Below are positions 55,444 to 64,000 of a DNA stretch of 64,000 bases, piece after piece (within the stretch, counting starts at the first letter, position 1; every line of letters starts with the position of its first letter). This DNA comes from Pararobbsia alpina_A. GTDB taxonomy: Bacteria; Pseudomonadota; Gammaproteobacteria; Burkholderiales; Burkholderiaceae. Position numbers and translations under genes: made by a program. The notes below the pieces were generated by a model. That model did not search any database. It had not been told where the DNA came from and worked only from the letters and a program-made list of their open reading frames with translations. The stretch covers positions 2,914,001 to 2,978,000 of the forward strand of contig NZ_OZ221287.1 in NCBI RefSeq assembly GCF_965118125.1. Direction: 5' to 3'.

Positions 55444-56588
55444 GCGCACACCTCGCTCGCGTATTGCCGATGCACGCGATTCAGTGCATCGAGCGTGGCG
55501 CGCACGTCCGCCTCGCCTCGGAGCCACGCATGAACGACATGGCCCGCATCGTTCTGGAAGTCGATATAACCCGGATAGCGCGGGCGCTGCCATGCCTCAT
55601 CGAGTGTTTGCAGCGTCGCGAGGAAATAGCCGTTGGCGAGGCGATTCGCCTCTTCGTCCTGCCATGCCTGGCGATGGCCGGGCTGGCCGCCGGACTGCAC
55701 GTAGATGCCCTTCTGGATCGACGCCTCCGACATGAAGCGCGCGTAGTCGACTGCGACATCGAGATGCTTCGAGTGGGCCGATACCGCCACACCTGCGCCG
55801 CCCAGTGTCGAGCGAAGGCGCTCGCCGTGCCGCGTGACCAGGTTGCCGTAGCTCAGTCGTCTCGTTGCATAACCCGGCCGGGAATAGTTCGAGTAGCCGT
55901 ACGCGAACGGGCAGTAGGCGATCGAATCGGAGCGTGTCATGGCCTCGTAGGTTTGAATCGGATTGCGCGTCAGGCACACGGGATCGCACGCCGCCACGAG
56001 TTCACGCAAGGCTGTCAGTGCGCGCTCGCCGACATCGTCGGAGCCGAATCGGTCGGGCGTCGCGCACGGCGTTTCGCCTTCGTTGAGCCAGAACATGTAG
56101 AGATTCATCAGGCTGTCGATCGGAATCGCCGGCACGGCAACGTGGCCGGCTTTGGCGAGTTCCATCACATCGTCCCAGGTCGTTGGCACAGGCACGCCGA
56201 GCCGGTCCAGCACATCGACGCGCATGCTCGCGACGGGGGTCGCAGCGTCGCAGGCGAGCGCCCATTGATGGCCGTCGTAGTGATAGCTCGTGTGCGACGA
56301 GCCCACCGAGTTCGCCGCCTGATCGTCAAGAAAGGCTCGCGGCAACGTCGCGTCCAGCGGCGCGAACAGGCCATGTTTGGCGGCTTCCCCGATCGACGGG
56401 TGATCGATGACCAGCAAGTCGAATTTCTCGGCGAGATCCGCGATCGAATAGTCAGCGAATGCCTGCAGCGAGCGCGTTTGCCACTGGATCTGAACATCTG
56501 GGTTCAGCTCGTGATAACGCTGTGCCGTCGCGACGTTCGGCACAAAGCCGCGCGTGTGATTCCACGTAATGCCCTGGAGGGTGATCAT
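55440..56588 (-). CDS. Solute-binding-protein-like protein without signal peptide
   Basis: A 382-aa protein of the family 1 extracellular solute-binding type (MITLQGITWNHTRGFVPNVATAQRYHELNPDVQIQWQTRSLQAFADYSI...). Neither a hydrophobic signal nor a lipobox precedes the mature-like sequence. The start is fixed by the ATGA overlap with the Gfo/Idh stop, so no missing exon-like piece can be hidden upstream. It is therefore expected to stay in the cytoplasm unless it is exported by another route. No permease or ATPase belongs to this operon, although a sugar ABC system lies 5 kb away. Confidence 0.86.
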   Translation of the reverse strand: MITLQGITWNHTRGFVPNVATAQRYHELNPDVQIQWQTRSLQAFADYSIADLAEKFDLLVIDHPSIGEAAKHGLFAPLDATLPRAFLDDQAANSVGSSHTSYHYDGHQWALACDAATPVASMRVDVLDRLGVPVPTTWDDVMELAKAGHVAVPAIPIDSLMNLYMFWLNEGETPCATPDRFGSDDVGERALTALRELVAACDPVCLTRNPIQTYEAMTRSDSIAYCPFAYGYSNYSRPGYATRRLSYGNLVTRHGERLRSTLGGAGVAVSAHSKHLDVAVDYARFMSEASIQKGIYVQSGGQPGHRQAWQDEEANRLANGYFLATLQTLDEAWQRPRYPGYIDFQNDAGHVVHAWLRGEADVRATLDALNRVHRQYASEVCA

Positions 56589-57715
56589 GCCGAGTGTTCG
56601 CTCCGTAATGTGTGATCAATCGAGCGCCCGGGGCGGACGCCGCCGCGGTCGTTCGATTGCGCGCAGGCGTCGACGAGTTCCATCGTGCGCAGTGCATCGC
56701 GCACGGCGGTGTGCAGCACCGCGTCTTCGCCGGCTGAGAAACGTTGAAGGTTCGACATCGTTCCGATGAACGCATCGGGGAACCAGCGGCCTTCGAGGGG
56801 GATGTCGGTCCATGGGCTTCGTACGGAGACGGAGGCCTGATGATGCGTGGCCTCCGTCACGATTCGCAGCGTCTCTGGCTCGCCGTTCGGGTAGTTCAGA
56901 AGCAGCCCCAGCCCCACTTCGACTGCCCCCTTCGTGCCTTCGATCCGGATCGTGGCCGATTCACCATCGGGACCAAAGCGGTATGTGTGATTCAACGACA
57001 GGCAGCATCGCACCGGTGCTTCGAAGTCGAGGATCGTGCTCGTGCGCGCGTCGCGCAGCGTCGGATGATCGGGATGCGGCACCGAGCGCGACATCGCTGA
57101 GCGCGGTTCGCCCAGCAGACTGCGAATCAGGTCGAGGTAGTGAATCGAATGCATCGGCACCTCGACATGCTCGAGGTTCGACATAAAGGGCCACAGCTCC
57201 CACGGCGTGCGACAGGCAAGGCGCACTTCAACATCGAGCACGTCGCCGAGCAGCCCCCTGTCGATCGCGTCACGCACCGCGAGCATCATCGGCGAGAAGC
57301 GCAACTGGAAGTTCACCGCGGCAGTCAGATGGCGGCGCTCGCAGACGTCGACGATCTGCCGCGCCTCAGCAAGCGAGCGCCCCATGGGCTTTTGAATCAG
57401 CACCGTTGCCCCATGGGGCAAGTGCTCGAGCACATCAGCGTTGGCCTCCGGCACCACGGCGATATCGAATACGACGCCCGGTATCGCCGCAATCTCCTCC
57501 AGCGAATCGCAGACCCTGGCAATGCCGTTCTGATCGGCGAGCGCCTGCGCCTTGGCGCGGTCCCGATCGTGGATCGCGACGACGTCAAAGCCGGCCTGGC
57601 GGTACGCCGGCAGATGCGCATCTCGAACAATCGCCCCCGCGCCGATGATCGCGACAGGTCGAGGCTGCGTCGGCAACGGCCAGCGTTGGCGCAGGCCGTC
57701 GAATCGGGAATCCAT
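56585..57715 (-). CDS. Gfo/Idh/MocA-family oxidoreductase
   Basis: NAD(P)-dependent sugar/inositol-type dehydrogenase of 376 aa. The Rossmann motif is VAIIGAGAIVRDAHLP (21-36). The usual EKP tripeptide is QKP here (108-110), retaining the Lys109. A C-terminal alpha/beta domain follows with HSIHYLDLIRSLLGEP, containing the active-site His region. GAGGAG is placed 10 nt before the ATG. First gene of the overlapping operon; a 31-bp palindrome lies 41 nt upstream. Confidence 0.9.
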   Translation of the reverse strand: MDSRFDGLRQRWPLPTQPRPVAIIGAGAIVRDAHLPAYRQAGFDVVAIHDRDRAKAQALADQNGIARVCDSLEEIAAIPGVVFDIAVVPEANADVLEHLPHGATVLIQKPMGRSLAEARQIVDVCERRHLTAAVNFQLRFSPMMLAVRDAIDRGLLGDVLDVEVRLACRTPWELWPFMSNLEHVEVPMHSIHYLDLIRSLLGEPRSAMSRSVPHPDHPTLRDARTSTILDFEAPVRCCLSLNHTYRFGPDGESATIRIEGTKGAVEVGLGLLLNYPNGEPETLRIVTEATHHQASVSVRSPWTDIPLEGRWFPDAFIGTMSNLQRFSAGEDAVLHTAVRDALRTMELVDACAQSNDRGGVRPGRSIDHTLRSEHSA

Positions 57716-57755
57716 GCGGGTGTCTCCTCGCTGCGCGGATCGCTCAAACGATCTA

Positions 57756-57786
57756 TTTGCTAGTGAAATCTGATTTCATTTGCAAA
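57756..57786. promoter_or_regulatory. Bipartite palindromic operator upstream of the Gfo/Idh operon
   Basis: The core TGAAATC-T-GATTTCA (57764-57778) is a perfect palindrome. At 3 nt on either side stand TTTGC (57756-57760) and GCAAA (57782-57786), also exact inverse copies. The core resembles the TGAAAC-type boxes of the IclR member KdgR. On the minus strand TTGCAA and TAGCAA stand 17 nt apart within it, so a bound protein would cover the promoter. Confidence 0.7.
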
Positions 57787-57942
57787 ATTAACATACAAAC
57801 GAGCAAAACGATTGGGTGTTAACCCCGAGCGGGAGGCAGGGATAGAGACGGGAAGCGCGCAGCCAGGGCCGTGGCCGCGCGGGAAGCGGGGAGATTGGAG
57901 AAAATCAGACGCGCGGCTCAGTCAGCCGGCTTTGGCGAAGAT

Positions 57943-58290
57943 TCAGAGGCGTGCGATCTGCACGCTCATCTTGAAGACTTCCGCCATGGGCTGCCACAGC
58001 CCCACAAAGTCGGCATCGGGCAGGGCCTTCTGAAACGTGCCCATCAACTCGCCCCACTCCTTCACGCGCGGATGGCTGTCGGGCGAACCCGCGAGCTTGC
58101 GCAAATCGAAGTCGTCCGGTGCCTCGAGCAGCATGACCATGCGCGTGCCCCGGCGCCAGATCGTCATGTCATCGATACCGATCTCGCGAAGGTCCTTGAG
58201 CACTTCAGGCCAGACGTCCGCGTGATAGCGATCGTAGGATTCGATCGCCACAGGGTCGTCTCTGAGGTCGAGTGTCAGGCAATGCCGCAT
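57943..58290 (-). CDS. L-rhamnose mutarotase family protein (RhaM/DUF718)
   Basis: Small cytoplasmic enzyme of 115 aa that interconverts sugar anomers. It opens MRHCLTLDLRDDPVAIESYDRYHADVWPEVLKDLREIGI, with His23 in the position of the family's catalytic His and WRRGTRMVMLLEAPDDFD after it. AAGGAG precedes ATG 58290 by 8 nt; the longer frame to 58431 is rejected. No rhamnose isomerase or kinase genes are present, so the sugar may differ from rhamnose. It lies upstream of the Gfo/Idh gene on the same strand but 227 nt away, with the operator between. Confidence 0.88.
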   Translation of the reverse strand: MRHCLTLDLRDDPVAIESYDRYHADVWPEVLKDLREIGIDDMTIWRRGTRMVMLLEAPDDFDLRKLAGSPDSHPRVKEWGELMGTFQKALPDADFVGLWQPMAEVFKMSVQIARL

Positions 58291-58704
58291 GTCATGTCTC
58301 CTTGTGGTTGGGGTATCGGACAACGCCGTATCGCAAGTCGTTGAACAACCCGGCGCTAGTCCATGCGACCGAACTATCCCACTGTTGCATACGCATCCGC
58401 AATATTCGGGCAGAGTGATCGAACACATCAACCTGCGTGGCTACAGCGGCGAGCCTCGCTGAGGGTCGACCGACCCAGTGCGCCTCGGTGCCTCAGACGT
58501 GACAGCGGTCGAGAAAGAAGCATCCCTCCGCGCTCCGGAGGTGGACCAACATGTGCCGACACGGGCAGACGTACCGCGAGATGAATAAACCCTGACGCTG
58601 AGGTGTTAACCGGGCAACGTCGACATTCTCGACACGTGCATCGGCGTCGCAAACACACGCGCCGTCGCGATATGGAATCAACGTTTCGAAGCCAAGAGGT
58701 CACT
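58291..58704. other. Non-coding gap between the mutarotase and PanE-like genes
   Basis: No gene or strong repeat is visible. It must contain the divergent promoters of both neighbours. Confidence 0.3.
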
Positions 58705-59628
58705 ATGCAGTTTGCTGTTTATGGCGCGGGCGCAGTCGGGTGCTATTACGGAGGAATGCTCGCGCAAGCCGGGCACGATGTCGTGTTGATCGGTCGTGAA
58801 AATCACGTCGCCGCAATGACCGAACGAGGACTTCGCTTCCAAAGCGGCGATCGCGATATCGCCGTCCCTGTCCGCGCTTCGACGGACATTGAATCGGTTC
58901 GTACGGCCGACTACGTACTGGTCTGCGTGAAGTCCACCGATACGATCGATGCCGCACTGGCTCTGCGCGACCACCTCTCCCCGTCCTGTGTGGTCGTCAG
59001 CCTTCAGAATGGCGTCGACAATGCACAGACCCTGCGCGGCCATCTCGACCAACCCGTGATTTCCGCCGCGGTGTATGTCGCAAGTGAAATGGCCGGCCCC
59101 GGACATCTGCTGCATCACGGTCGGGGCGACCTTGTTATCGAGGCCACTGCGCACAGCGAGCAGCTCGCCGACGTATTGCGGCACGCTGGCATTCCGACGC
59201 AGATCTCTCCCGATGTTCGCACGGCACTCTGGGAAAAGCTCCTGCTCAATTGCGCCTATAACGCCGCGTCTGCGATCGTCCAGTTGCCGCTGGGTGATAT
59301 GTCGCATCGAGACGCCCTGCGCGCCACCATGCGTGATGTTGTCGGCGAATGCCTGGCAGTCGCATCAGCCGAAGGCGTCGAGCTTGATCACGACGCTCAC
59401 AGTTTTGTTGAACTGATCGAACGCACGATACCGGCCGGCCAGTATTCGTCCACGGCCCAAGACCTTGCGCGTGGCCGGCCCAGCGAGATCGATTTTCTGA
59501 ACGGCGCGATCGTACGCCGCGGCACCGCGCTTGGCATTCCTACGCCCGCCAACCGTACGCTGCACACGCTCGTCAAAATGCTCGAGGCCAAGGCGGCGCC
59601 ACGCATCGCAAGCCCCGCAGCGAGCTGA
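58705..59628 (+). CDS. 2-dehydropantoate 2-reductase family protein (PanE/ApbA)
   Basis: NADPH-dependent ketoacid reductase of 307 aa: Rossmann motif VYGAGAVGCYYGG (5-17), CVKSTDT, SLQNGVDN, and the C-terminal WEKLLLNCAYNAASAI with the catalytic Lys, then RGRPSEIDFLNGAI. Several PanE-like paralogues usually exist in these genomes, so a role outside pantothenate synthesis is possible. AGAGGT lies before ATG 58705; the open frame from 58603 is not supported. Confidence 0.88.
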   Translation: MQFAVYGAGAVGCYYGGMLAQAGHDVVLIGRENHVAAMTERGLRFQSGDRDIAVPVRASTDIESVRTADYVLVCVKSTDTIDAALALRDHLSPSCVVVSLQNGVDNAQTLRGHLDQPVISAAVYVASEMAGPGHLLHHGRGDLVIEATAHSEQLADVLRHAGIPTQISPDVRTALWEKLLLNCAYNAASAIVQLPLGDMSHRDALRATMRDVVGECLAVASAEGVELDHDAHSFVELIERTIPAGQYSSTAQDLARGRPSEIDFLNGAIVRRGTALGIPTPANRTLHTLVKMLEAKAAPRIASPAAS

Positions 59629-59747
59629 GCAAGCAAAACAAAGCACGCTATTCGTCTGTTTCGCCGTCGCCGCGCGCTGGCTCCGCCAAAGTGGAATAAT
59701 AAGGACATCACCATTCTTCAACGCGGAATATTGCGTCCGGCGATGTC

Positions 59748-60056
59748 ATGAGCAATCGATTGGAAAGAATGCGCGTCTTCATTGCGGCCGCGACGAGTCC
59801 CACCTTTCGTGATGCCGCAACACGTCTCGGGGTTTCACCACAGGTCGTGACGCGAGTTGTGCGTGAACTTGAAGAAACGCTGGGTGAAACGCTCTTCCAT
59901 CGCGGCACCCGGCGTGTGCAAATCACCGCGTTCGGTCGGGGCTTTGCGGACCAGGCCCAGCAGGCGCTCGCGTCGATCGACGAGTTGTTCGAACCGCTTG
60001 CGGATCGTTCAGGCCAACCGCTCGGCACGCGAACCCCAGACGACTCAGGACCATGA
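59748..60056 (+). pseudogene. LysR-family regulator, truncated after the DNA-binding domain
   Basis: The first 95 residues are a good LysR winged helix and linker (MSNRLERMRVFIAAATSPTFRDAATRLGVSPQVVTRVVRELEETLGETLFHRGTRRVQITAFG) up to DRSGQPLG, where the effector domain normally begins. It then runs into a stop after a few unrelated residues. The other frames downstream do not show an effector domain, so the rest seems deleted rather than frameshifted. It could still bind DNA as a small protein. Confidence 0.7.
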
Positions 60057-60174
60057 TCGGCTGCCGGCCACCTGCCCTTGGGACCGCCCCATGACTCATG
60101 AGCGCGTTGTTGTACGCGTAAGTGGCGCACACCATCCATCATTGGCCTCAAAAACTGCTTTGCTGATGAGTCAA

Positions 60175-60203
60175 CGCCGCAGGCCGACATCCGCTCTGCG
60201 GCG
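60175..60203 (-). terminator. Hairpin downstream of the chemoreceptor gene
   Basis: CGCCGCAG (60175-60182) and CTGCGGCG (60196-60203), perfect 8-bp stem with a 13-nt loop, 36 nt beyond the chemoreceptor stop. Confidence 0.5.
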
Positions 60204-60238
60204 CACGATCTGCGTCCGATGGCACCTCGCGATTGTGC

Positions 60239-61789
60239 TCAGGCTGCGCTCACCACGAACACCGACACCGAATCGGTCAACTGTGCGACCTGTTCGTCGA
60301 GTGATTGCGACGCAGCCGACACTTCTTCGACCAGCGTCGCATTCTGCTGCGTCACCGTATCAATCTGCACGATCGCGCGGTTGACGAGCTCGATGCCCTG
60401 TCCCTGAGCATCCGATGCCGCGGCGATACGCTCAACGATCTCCGCAACTTGCGCGATCGATCTCCGGATCTCCGATGTCGCGCGATCGGCCTCGCGGGCT
60501 TGTTGCGCCCCCGCCTCGATCGTTGCCACGGACCGATCAATCAGGTCTTTAATTTCCTTCGCCGCCGCGGCCGACCGCTGAGCGAGATTGCGCACCTCCG
60601 ATGCGACAACCGCGAAGCCCTTACCCTGACTCCCCGCTCGTGCTGCCTCGACCGCCGCGTTGAGCGCAAGCAGATTGGTCTGAAACGCAATCTCGTTGAT
60701 CACGGACGTGATGTCCGCGATACGCGTGGCACTCCCTGCAATGTCGTTCATCGTGCCGACCATGCGCTCCACGGCCTGCGTTCCTTCGTCCGACATCCGG
60801 TTCGTGCTATCCGCCAACGCGTTCGCTTCGCGCGCATGGTCTGCGTTCAGCCGTGCCGTCTGCGTCAGTTCGCCGAGACTGCTTGCGGTGTGCTGTAGCG
60901 ACGCCGCCTGTTGCTCGGTGCGTGCGGACAGATCCAGATTGCCCGCCGCAATTTGCTTCGACGCAACGCCGACGGTGTCGCTCGAGATACGCACGCCGCT
61001 GACGACGTCCGATATTTGTGCGAGCAGCAGGTTAAGCGCGGTCGCTGTATAGCCGATCTCATCCATCCGCCCTACCTTCGCCCGCAGCGACAAATCCAGC
61101 GAACGCGTCACAGCCTCGAGTGTGCCCTGCATCTCACGCAAACCACTTCGGATCAGGCGATACACATGAAGACCGAACACACCGGTTATCGCCAGCGCGC
61201 CAGCCGTCACGCTGAGCATCAGGGCAATCGCAAACCGATAGGCGCGCGCATTTTCGTCGCGCACGGCATCGACACGCGCGAGTACCGCGTTCAAATGGCC
61301 GCGCAGCGCCTCGTTTAACGCCAGCGCCGCATGATGGACTTCTCCGCCGTTATGCAGCATGGCCAACGCACCATCGCGATCGCCGCTACGCAGCGTGTCG
61401 AAAAAGCGTGTGCGCGCCTCGCGATAGGCGGACATACTCTGTTGATCGCTCGCAAGCTGGCGCTCATCCGCGTCGTCGACCGTGTCGTGTTGCCGATAGT
61501 CGGCCACCGTCTCATCGAAGCGTCGGTCCGCGTCAGCGACCTCGCCAAGGGTCGCAGACCGGCTCGCATCGTCCACGCCGTCGACGACGTAGCGATAGAC
61601 CGCGAACCGCATGGCCGCAACCTGATCGGCCGCAAACGAAACGGATTTCAGTGCCGGAATAGTGCGTGTCTCGAGCCCTTCGATGCGTTGATACGATGCA
61701 TGCAGCTGAAAGAGGCCGTATCCGCTCACGCATATAAGCGCAAGCTGGGCAAGGCCGAGCGTGACGACAAGCCGTCTGACGATGGACAT
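60239..61789 (-). CDS. Methyl-accepting chemotaxis protein
   Basis: Inner-membrane chemoreceptor of 516 aa. Helix 1 (about 5-27) and helix 2 (about 190-212) enclose a four-helix-bundle-like periplasmic sensor domain. A HAMP segment and the highly conserved signalling hairpin (INEIAFQTNLLALNAAVEAARAGSQGKGFAVVASEVRNLAQRSAAAAKEIKDLI) follow. No CheR-binding pentapeptide is seen at the C-terminus (VSVFVVSAA). It ends near the truncated LysR gene. Ligand unknown. Confidence 0.94.
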   Translation of the reverse strand: MSIVRRLVVTLGLAQLALICVSGYGLFQLHASYQRIEGLETRTIPALKSVSFAADQVAAMRFAVYRYVVDGVDDASRSATLGEVADADRRFDETVADYRQHDTVDDADERQLASDQQSMSAYREARTRFFDTLRSGDRDGALAMLHNGGEVHHAALALNEALRGHLNAVLARVDAVRDENARAYRFAIALMLSVTAGALAITGVFGLHVYRLIRSGLREMQGTLEAVTRSLDLSLRAKVGRMDEIGYTATALNLLLAQISDVVSGVRISSDTVGVASKQIAAGNLDLSARTEQQAASLQHTASSLGELTQTARLNADHAREANALADSTNRMSDEGTQAVERMVGTMNDIAGSATRIADITSVINEIAFQTNLLALNAAVEAARAGSQGKGFAVVASEVRNLAQRSAAAAKEIKDLIDRSVATIEAGAQQAREADRATSEIRRSIAQVAEIVERIAAASDAQGQGIELVNRAIVQIDTVTQQNATLVEEVSAASQSLDEQVAQLTDSVSVFVVSAA

Positions 61790-61996
61790 GATGGAACCCC
61801 GTGGTGGTCGATAGGTGTTATGCAGTCTCGATTCGACCTCGGCTCCGATAAGACCTTACATCGTCATTACAGAGGGATGCCGCATCGCGCTGTTATTTCC
61901 CATAACGCCCGACGGAGTTATTTCATTGCATCGACTTCCATTGAATTTGCCAAAGACTGCGATTGGCAAAATGACCGACTGATAGCCGGGCCTTGC

Positions 61997-62941
61997 TCAG
62001 AAGAAATACGCAATCAGCAGCCCCTCGGTCACCACGCCAAGAATCGTGCTGATCAGAATGGTTGCCGTAGCGTCCGCCGTATAGGTCTTGTTCTTGAGCG
62101 CAAACATGGCGGCAGCGGTCGCGGTCGGCACGGCGCCGGTGATTACGGCCTGATGCGCGGGCTGTCCCGTCACACCGAACAACACGGCGCCGAGCGCCAT
62201 CAATCCGGGCTGCAGAAAATTCTTGATCCCGAGGTTGGTCAGGACATTCGCATTGATCATGAAGCGTTCGCCATACAGCATGAGGCCGAGTGCGAACAAT
62301 GAAGTGCCGCCCGCCGCCTTTGCGATCAGTTCAATCGAGTTGAGCACAGGACCGGGCAGCGTCACGTGACTGAAACTCAGCACCATGCCCAGAATCGGCA
62401 GCCACACGATGGGATTGATGACCGCACGCGCGATGCTCTGGCCGAAGACGCGCACGATGCTCGTCTGCTCGCCCCCCGTCTGGCCCTGGGTACCGAGTTG
62501 AGTCAGCACAATCGTCAGCGGCAGCATCAGGATGCTGGTGATGAGATTGCCGACCAGCACCGCGAGAAACCCCTCCGCGCCAAACATGGCCGCAAGAATC
62601 GGCGCACCGAAATAGGCCATATCGGGAAATGCGCAGACCAGCGCCTGCATGGTCGCCGTGCGCAGATCGTGCCGAAACACAAAGCGTCCGACGCCGAGCG
62701 CGATCACATACGTCCCCATCAGACCCAAAGTCAGGCATAGCGCAAAGCCGACGTTGTGCAATTTGTCCGGCGATGTCTTCACGGCGCCTTCAAAGAGCGC
62801 GAATGGCAGCGCAAATCGAATGACCAGCGTCGCCAGCACGCCAGCGTCGTCATGCTTGAGCAAGCCGATACGCCCCGCGAACCAGCCGAGTACGATGACG
62901 AACGCGACCGGTAACAGGCCGTTAAGGATGGTGTCGAGCAA
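61997..62941 (-). CDS. AEC-family auxin efflux carrier-like transporter
   Basis: Inner-membrane transporter of 314 aa with about ten helices in two halves. Family features are LVIRFALPFALFEGAVK and ALVCAFPDMAYFGAPILAAMFG in the first half and LFALGLMLYGERF in the second. Members in bacteria often carry dicarboxylates such as malate or malonate. It begins 36 nt after the malic enzyme stop on the same strand, which fits malate transport. Confidence 0.92.
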   Translation of the reverse strand: MLDTILNGLLPVAFVIVLGWFAGRIGLLKHDDAGVLATLVIRFALPFALFEGAVKTSPDKLHNVGFALCLTLGLMGTYVIALGVGRFVFRHDLRTATMQALVCAFPDMAYFGAPILAAMFGAEGFLAVLVGNLITSILMLPLTIVLTQLGTQGQTGGEQTSIVRVFGQSIARAVINPIVWLPILGMVLSFSHVTLPGPVLNSIELIAKAAGGTSLFALGLMLYGERFMINANVLTNLGIKNFLQPGLMALGAVLFGVTGQPAHQAVITGAVPTATAAAMFALKNKTYTADATATILISTILGVVTEGLLIAYFF

Positions 62942-62977
62942 GACAGACTGTCGTTTGAGCAGCCAGGGCTGTCCGCA

Positions 62978-64000
62978 CTACTTGCGTTGATAAGGTACGT
63001 AGTGAGGCGCCCAGACCTTGCGGCGGATCAGTTCTTCGATCTGATCGGTACTCACGCCTTGAGTCAGGCCCTCCTTGTGAGCCTGCAGGGCAACCGCAAG
63101 CGCGACCGTGATCGATACGTCGCGTAGTGACGTCACGGGAGGAAGAAGATTGCGATCCGGGTTAGTGCGCGCCGGCGACGCCGCGGCGAGTGCTTTTGCC
63201 GCCGCCATAAACATCGCATCCGTCACGCGCGACGATTTGACGGCAATCGCGCCAAGACCCACGCCCGGGAAGATGTAGGAGTTGTTCGTCTGATCGACCT
63301 TGAATTTCGCACCGTTCCGATCGAGCGGCGGGAACGGGCTGCCGGTGCCAATCACCGCCCTGCCTTCGGTCCATGCTTCCAGATCGGCAGGCGTGGCTTC
63401 GGCGCGCGACGTGGGGTTGGACAGCGGGAAAATCACGGGACGCGCATTGTGCTCGGTCATCGCACGTACGATGGGTTCGGAGAAGGCACCGGCCTGCCCC
63501 GACACGCCGATCAGCACCGTCGGCTTGGCATTGCGCACGACATCCAGTAAAGAGACTCGATCGGGATGGTCGAGCTTCCAGTTTGCGACCGCCGCTTTGT
63601 CCTGCAAAAAAGGCTGCTGGAATGACGCAATGCCGTCCATCCCTTCGACAAGCAAACCATCGCGGTCGACCATAAAAAAGCGTTTTCCCGCTTCACTCTC
63701 CGATACGCCTGCATCGGCCATCGCCTTGCGGATCAGGCTTGCGATGCCGCAGCCCGCCGAGCCCGCGCCCATCACGGCAATGCGCTGTTCCGTGAGCGGT
63801 ACGCCCGTCACGTTGATCGCCGATAGCAGCGTGCCCGTCGCCACCGCGGCCGTGCCCTGCACATCATCATTGAACGTACAGAGACGGTCGCGATACCGTT
63901 CGAGCATGCGCGTGGCGTTGTTCTTCGCGAAGTCTTCCCACTGCAACAACACGTGCGGCCAACGTTTCGCCACCGCACTCACGAAGGCCTCGATAAAGTC
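62978..64000 (-). CDS. NAD(P)-dependent malic enzyme, N-terminal part outside window
   Basis: Oxidative decarboxylation of malate to pyruvate. The visible 340 residues cover the metal-binding FNDDVQGTAAVATGTLLSA, the nucleotide-binding GAGSAGCGIASLI, GVSGQAGAFSEPIVRAM and the C-terminal GTGSPFPPLDRNG...NNSYIFPGVGLGAI, as in SfcA/MaeA-type (about 540 aa) enzymes. The frame stays open to the window edge, so the start lies beyond 64000. The C-terminus ends RRKVWAPHYVPYQRK. It is likely co-transcribed with the AEC carrier. Confidence 0.94.
   Translation of the reverse strand, partial: DFIEAFVSAVAKRWPHVLLQWEDFAKNNATRMLERYRDRLCTFNDDVQGTAAVATGTLLSAINVTGVPLTEQRIAVMGAGSAGCGIASLIRKAMADAGVSESEAGKRFFMVDRDGLLVEGMDGIASFQQPFLQDKAAVANWKLDHPDRVSLLDVVRNAKPTVLIGVSGQAGAFSEPIVRAMTEHNARPVIFPLSNPTSRAEATPADLEAWTEGRAVIGTGSPFPPLDRNGAKFKVDQTNNSYIFPGVGLGAIAVKSSRVTDAMFMAAAKALAAASPARTNPDRNLLPPVTSLRDVSITVALAVALQAHKEGLTQGVSTDQIEELIRRKVWAPHYVPYQRK

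Overview
The window is a GC-rich chromosomal segment of a beta-proteobacterium, most likely a member of the Burkholderiaceae. The pointers are a tRNA-Ala(GGC)/tRNA-Glu/tRNA-Asp run next to gltX, a Burkholderia-type porin, a DUF4148 protein, a long (308 aa) serine acetyltransferase and a LysR/FUSC/DUF1656/HlyD/NodT efflux set. I cannot name the genus. I see no transposase, phage gene, CRISPR array or rRNA. Most of the DNA is densely coding, with many 1-4 nt gene junctions.

Layout. 1-2144: tRNA cluster and gltX. 2335-6112: patatin-like lipoprotein, a hipBA toxin-antitoxin pair with three clear operator repeats, and an NlpC/P60 hydrolase with a good sigma70 promoter and terminator. 6627-12259: complete yejABEF oligopeptide (microcin C-type) importer. 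12361-21322: serine acetyltransferase, SdsA-type alkylsulfatase, nucleoside hydrolase with a NupC transporter, a tannase/feruloyl-esterase-like lipoprotein, and an OpgC-like membrane acyltransferase. 21942-30759: MocR regulator, HPII-type catalase, membrane-anchored FMN glutamate-synthase-like protein, PRC-barrel protein and phosphoketolase, a metabolic/stress neighbourhood. 31155-35769: TonB-dependent siderophore receptor, porin and BON protein, all cell-envelope products. 35901-43637: acetyl-CoA hydrolase/CoA-transferase, FUSC, LysR, HlyD, DUF1656 and an OprM-like lipoprotein. 44372-58290: the accessory catabolic island described next. 58705-64000: PanE-like reductase, a truncated LysR, a chemoreceptor, an AEC carrier and the edge of malic enzyme.

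The most interesting part is 44372-58290. A complete CUT1-type sugar ABC transporter and an enolase-superfamily sugar-acid dehydratase form one minus-strand operon, divergent from a FadR-type GntR regulator. A TGGTC-T-GACCA palindrome lies between them. Beside it are an IclR regulator coupled to a MaoC hydratase. Opposite these run a Gfo/Idh/MocA dehydrogenase, a solute-binding protein with no signal peptide, a CaiB-type CoA-transferase and a second MaoC protein. Each of the three junctions in that series is a 4-nt overlap. An amidohydrolase/lactonase and, further upstream, a mutarotase (rhaM family) complete the set. A 31-bp bipartite palindrome resembling IclR-family (KdgR-like) boxes sits just upstream of the Gfo/Idh gene. 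A possible reading is import, mutarotation, oxidation, lactone opening and dehydration of a sugar, followed by CoA activation and (de)hydration of a product. I do not know a described pathway with exactly this gene set. The substrate is unknown and the coupling is inference.

A second theme is short tandem repeats with a strict 9-nt period at several unrelated places (16515, 18965, 31326, 53556, weaker at 33664). They are inside genes or beside them and keep the reading frame, which suggests ongoing slippage that changes protein linkers.
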